From assembly GCA_963970005.1 (NCBI GenBank), contig CAXAMN010029039.1, positions 186,001 to 250,000 on the forward strand: a DNA stretch of 64,000 nt, read 5' to 3'. The DNA comes from Durusdinium trenchii. Lineage: Eukaryota; Sar; Dinophyceae; Suessiales; Symbiodiniaceae. Below the pieces are notes generated by a model. That model was not told the DNA's origin and did no database searches. It worked only from the letters and a program-made list of their open reading frames with translations. Below, piece by piece: positions 62,301-64,000 of the stretch; position 1 is the stretch's first letter; every line of letters begins with the position of its first letter. The position numbers and the translations under genes are program-made.

Positions 62301-63123
62301 TTCTTCCCAAAAGTAAGTTTCTTTTCTATGAGACATAATACCTACATTGCCTACACGTCTCTGTGAAGAAATATTAAGCACATGCCCTCCTTTCGCAGAC
62401 CAGACTCCCAACCGCCCGTTCGCGTGCTTTCCCTGTGGCAGTGACCAAGCGAGAATTCCACTCCGTGATCGTCCTGCGGAGCTGACCAACGACTGACGTC
62501 CACCCAAAGGGTCCACCAAGGCACTATGAAGGGAGTTTCAACGACATGACAAACAGAAAGGCACGCCCATTTCAGCCAAGGGTTTCTTCGACTTCTCCCA
62601 TTCAGCGACCGCGGCGACCTCTTAGATTGATATAGTCTTCCAATCATTTGGTCGGTTGCTCATAGATCCAAGATTGCTAGTTGCTTCTTTTCGGAGTGTC
62701 CCTTCAAAACGAAGCAACATCGCTTAGCACAGCGCCGAACAACAAACGTGTAATACATGTCAAACGAGCATTTGAAGTCTCCATAGATGTTACGAGTATG
62801 TCATAGTGAGACATTGCAAGAAAGCTCTTTGTAGACCTTGAAACCCTGGAAGACTGGCAAATCATCTATGCTTGTCACATCGTTCAGTGCCTTTGATCCC
62901 CATGTGGGTGTGATCCCCATAGCTCAACATGCCAAGATGTCCCAAGATCCTTTGGTGGCAAGATCTTATAAGCTAGCAGCTACCCATCAACTCATGCTTC
63001 CACAAGCCCAGTGGCATTTCGATCTTTGCTCCCCAAACTTCTTCGGTGTGGGCCAAGGTACAAACTGGCGTCCATGGAGAAGATCAAGGCATTGGCCTCT
63101 TCCAGCTGCTGAGTACTCGCATC
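45788..63123 (-). CDS. Hybrid histidine kinase (PAS - HisKA - HATPase - receiver), multi-exon
   Basis: A collinear set of minus-strand exons carries the domain order of a hybrid sensor kinase: PAS-like start (63123-63070, 62618), PAS/PAC end (59210-59126, 58932), H-box (58429-58349), N-box (55456-55370 joined to 54935), G1 motif (54304), G2 motif (about 52097-51940) and receiver (48137-45788). In this family a bound ligand or redox signal changes the kinase, which phosphorylates a His and passes the phosphate to an Asp of its own receiver. Membrane segments were not seen in the recognised parts, so the protein may be cytosolic. Donors are a mix of GT, GC and GA. Exons between the DHp and ATPase parts and before the PAS are missing, so the 5' end may lie beyond 64000. 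The H-box His is replaced by Gln. One gene is the simplest reading; two adjacent genes are possible. Confidence 0.7.
45893..45931. repeat. (AG)n microsatellite, pyrimidine tract of a receiver exon
   Basis: GAGAGA runs with one break. On the minus strand this is a (CT)n tract lying just upstream of the acceptor at 45860-45859, where it can act as the polypyrimidine tract. A (CAA)n run follows at 45998-46022. Confidence 0.9.
46736..46795. repeat. Degenerate (TATC)n repeat
   Basis: TATCTA units with interruptions in the intron between receiver exons 46965-46866 and 46662-46624. Confidence 0.85.
47696..47726. repeat. (TTGGG)n short array
   Basis: GGTTGGCTTGGGTTGGGTTGG-type units, partly TTGGG. 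It resembles a degenerate telomere-like repeat but is far too short to be one, and lies in a receiver intron. Confidence 0.8.
48380..48919 (-). CDS. Doubtful open frame with hydrophobic stretches
   Basis: An uninterrupted minus frame of 179 codons reading, for example, CITAFPSTWVHHLETLQIL and PLITVLRLSVYIHLSLAGRP. It lies inside the intron between the kinase G2 exon and the first receiver exon on the same strand. If translated it would have to belong to the kinase gene or to a second gene. No motif supports it. Confidence 0.25.
   Translation of the reverse strand: MLQGMFLMLSMFGCITAFPSTWVHHLETLQILSKRTFRPNFREGHRPLTNLLFRPLITVLRLSVYIHLSLAGRPDLLAAGPGASNSLVRWSTRWSLGVDSDPMPDSLVMFVIGQKQGLTVVASSQITNNHLVSFLGMLDPQELKTEELLLLLGFWMCVSSVWDLLPFATSCLLIRLLGT
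50577..50885 (-). CDS. Candidate linker exon of the hybrid kinase
   Basis: The minus frame reads LSRTFQAPPNSHESTPVAQK, PVAPVTEVTLPRTPPKSQGL and ELEPRTKADGRT. This is a Pro/Thr/Lys-rich disordered segment, as expected between the ATPase and receiver domains, where it lies. Exact borders were not set, and another minus frame is also open. Confidence 0.4.
   Translation of the reverse strand: MEPFSLRFTPTRHLSRTFQAPPNSHESTPVAQKPVAPVTEVTLPRTPPKSQGLELEPRTKADGRTEGRGPMDRTIGPVFWGVGGVDHWGVGRVQAFLLSRAG
51236..51378 (-). CDS. Candidate exon after the kinase ATPase domain
   Basis: Acceptor TTTCGCTTCCAG, first base 51378, ending at 51236 before GTACGG. The frame reads PSDRATPTDTDEGEDRNLFR, then HGPRGFELKANEPKGLVAAA. 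It sits between the G2 exon and the receiver, on the same strand. No motif; placement in the kinase is inference. Confidence 0.45.
52207..52386 (-). CDS. Exon with a membrane segment, gene unassigned
   Basis: Acceptor CTTCAAACAG, first base 52386; strong donor GTAAGT after 52207. The frame reads GLPDGMAVFESVFAMELPLP, then CFLLAFLLLMMLLALKIQIQ, a clear membrane helix. It lies between the G1 and G2 exons of the kinase on the same strand but does not fit that domain, so it may be a skipped, alternative or foreign exon, or signal a second gene. Confidence 0.45.
53283..53375. repeat. (CAA)n repeat with CAAGAA/CACAAG tail
   Basis: Twelve or so CAA units from 53283 to about 53318, then degenerate CAAGAA, GCACAA and CACGAA units. 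Intronic in the kinase gene. Confidence 0.9.
55873..56027 (-). CDS. Candidate exon with a membrane segment
   Basis: After acceptor CTTTTCAG the frame reads ESGDILSRMIGMLPMVTRW and CKLLQAVLFLIVLLDFLVKV, ending before GTAAGG. As with the exon at 52207-52386, it lies among kinase exons but is not a kinase motif. Confidence 0.35.
56818..56908. mobile_element. Foldback MITE-like element, copy 1
   Basis: The 91-base element begins CCAGCAGTCACAAAGGGGTG, and its end is the near-perfect reverse complement (CACCCCTTTGTGACTCCTGG), giving terminal inverted repeats of about 20 bases. It shares the core ATGGAGGATAGGGGTGCCCA with copy 2. Intronic. Confidence 0.75.
57884..58052. repeat. 21-bp minisatellite interrupted by a 10-N gap
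   Basis: At least seven copies of a 21-base unit (AGTAACAAGTGCCTTACTAGT with small changes). An assembly gap of 10 N at 57974-57983 lies inside the array, so the copy number is unknown. Derived units (AACAAGAAGCTACTAGGA) continue to about 58118. Confidence 0.95.
58349..58429 (-). other. HisKA dimerisation/H-box exon with His replaced by Gln
   Basis: The 27-codon exon (acceptor CTCCCCGACAG, donor GTGCGA) reads DAALQELRAPLHGILGLANT then LSQDRCE. It aligns with the consensus SHELRTPLxGIxGL of HisKA domains. The phospho-accepting His before Glu-Leu-Arg is CAA (Gln) at 58417-58415; CAC to CAA is one base. All other H-box positions fit. Confidence 0.85.
58735..58836. mobile_element. Foldback MITE-like element, copy 2
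   Basis: The 102-base relative of 56818-56908: starts CCAGCAGTCACTTGTAGGGG, contains ATGGAGGATAGGGGTGCCCA, ends ATGTGACTCCTGG. Its terminal inverted repeats are more diverged than in copy 1. Same orientation, 1.9 kb away. Confidence 0.7.
59219..60420. other. Intron of the kinase gene, no gene recognised
   Basis: Short open frames on both strands without support. Contains a (TA)n run at about 60237-60252. Just outside it, the kinase region at 59050-59100 holds two copies of CCCAGTGGGTCT. Confidence 0.4.
61240..61268. repeat. (GAGAT)n microsatellite
   Basis: Five units of GAGAT/GATGA in the unpaired right part of the inverted repeat. Confidence 0.9.
61538..61890. repeat. Direct repeats within the inverted-repeat region
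   Basis: ATAATGATCTTCTCTCCATTT with following TCATAAAGAA(G/T)GTGGAGGGAGAA occurs at 61538-61588 and 61813-61857. Further TTCATAAAGAATG-type units follow each (61592, 61860), so a unit of about 30 bases is itself tandem. Confidence 0.85.
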
Positions 63124-64000
63124 CTCAGGGCCCGTCGAACATCTTCCAAGGCTCGGGCGAAACCTTCGACTCGACTCGAAACGAGAAACCCCTCCTGCAG
63201 GTTCCCCGGCAAAGCCGTTGCCGGCCAATGGCGCTCTTGGTTTCGGCGACGATGTTTCCAAGTGGGGCCAATCGAAAAGGACCGGAACACGCCCATTTTC
63301 AGAATCGGTTCAAGGGCCCAAACATGCCCAGGGAGACATCAAGTAGATCACACGCGCCCTTTCTCCACACACGCGTGGCTAGACACGAGACCTCCGCAAC
63401 GACACACACCCACGGGAACAACGATCGAATTCCAGTCTCGGACACGTGGACCATGCCCAAAGTATGCCAACATACATCGAATCAGAATTATATAAATATT
63501 ATATTCAAAGTTGCCTCAAACCCTATAGCCACCTTGACAGGCCCCGTTGAGATAGAAATGGGTCCTTCCCAAGATGGGCAATGGGCCCACAGACGGGCCT
63601 ATTCAGTGAATTGCGTTGAACCCGACGGATCCAATTGGTCCCAAGTGGCACAAATCCAATCTGCCTGCCACAGCGGTTGGGAGTGGCATCCGAACCAATC
63701 CAACTTGATTAGGCCCAGGCCCGCTGCGCGACTGGTAACAAACAAAGCATCTTATATATAGCGCCTTATAGTGGAGATTTTCATTAGTATTAGAAGGATT
63801 CCATTCCAACACATGGTGAACCACTCCTTCGCCTGAAAACTGATCTGTGGGTGAACGCTTCTCGCTTCAGGGGTTTGGGACGAAACTCACTTCCCAAGCC
63901 CTGGAGCCTTCCAACTTCCACATCCTCCACCCAGCCATGCACAAGTTAACCTCTCCAACCCCCATCCACCCCCCAACCGTCCTCCGAAACACCCAGCCCT
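63124..64000. other. Upstream of the PAS exon, unresolved
   Basis: A GC-rich island (63130-63300) continues upstream of the PAS exon. Its minus frames include VEGFARALEDVRRALRMRVL, which could be a preceding coiled-coil exon. The rest shows no supported feature. Confidence 0.35.

Larger units (their letters stand above)
58907..63123 (-). other. PAS-domain signatures upstream of the H-box
   Basis: Exon 63123-63070 (acceptor CCCTGAG) reads STQQLEEANALIFSMD, the typical entry of a PAS domain. The exon from 62618 (acceptor CTAAGAG) reads VAAVAEWEKSKKPLAEMGV, matching the V-x-E-W position. Exon 59210-59126 (donor GTAAGT) reads QCGQGALRHRELRELTVDRN. At 58932 the frame VIGVFAVGQ matches the last PAS/PAC strand (GVVGVGQDI in relatives). 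The order is that of one PAS domain spread over four exons, but other frames are open in the first, and the small last exon is borderline. PAS domains sense light, redox state or ligands. Confidence 0.5.

Noticed and set aside
1..64000. tRNA, rRNA, CRISPR arrays, phage or insertion-sequence genes
   Set aside because: No cloverleaf with conserved loops, no rRNA core strings, no spaced direct-repeat array and no transposase motif was recognised by eye. A tRNAscan-SE or Rfam search could still find small RNAs.

Overview
The window looks like nuclear DNA of a dinoflagellate, most likely of the Symbiodiniaceae type. Coding sequence is cut into short exons of about 40 to 200 bases. Their joins keep frame only if 5' splice sites can be GT, GC or GA, and most acceptors read AG followed by G. 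Exons often stand out as GC-rich islands in a repeat-rich background. No tRNA, rRNA, operon, CRISPR array or bacterial feature was found. Almost every exon I can support lies on the minus strand, so genes read from high to low coordinates. All exon borders were worked out by eye from reading frame, splice phase and remembered family patterns, with no alignment program.

Right part (about 45.8-63.1 kb): one collinear series of minus-strand exons carries the signatures of a hybrid histidine kinase. In order these are a PAS-like start, a PAS/PAC end, a HisKA H-box, an ATPase N-box, a DTG motif (G1), a GLGLATV motif (G2) and a complete response-regulator receiver domain split over five exons that join in perfect phase. 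The H-box has Gln where the phospho-accepting His should be. The introns hold a 21-base minisatellite broken by an assembly gap, two copies of a small foldback element and a large inverted repeat at 60.4-62.1 kb.

Left part (1-24 kb): six genes or gene parts can be supported. They are (1) a multi-pass membrane protein of a recurrent dinoflagellate family (3' end outside the window) with an in-frame TGA in exon 2; (2) a membrane protein with a C-terminal leucine-rich-repeat domain; (3) a MORN-repeat protein; (4) a small four-exon gene for a short secreted or membrane-anchored protein with 44-61 base introns; (5) an ankyrin-repeat gene in which each exon encodes one repeat and one exon plus flanking introns has recently been duplicated; (6) several unrecognised minus-strand genes at 11.4-11.7, 12.0-12.5, 20.5-21.9 and 23.3-24.0 kb.

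Middle part (24-45 kb): mainly isolated GC-rich candidate exons, most of unclear strand, with many simple repeats. A Ser/Pro/Gly-rich gene probably covers 25.1-28.8 kb on the minus strand. Two runs of 10 N (26,493-26,502 and 57,974-57,983) mark assembly gaps, both in tandem repeats.
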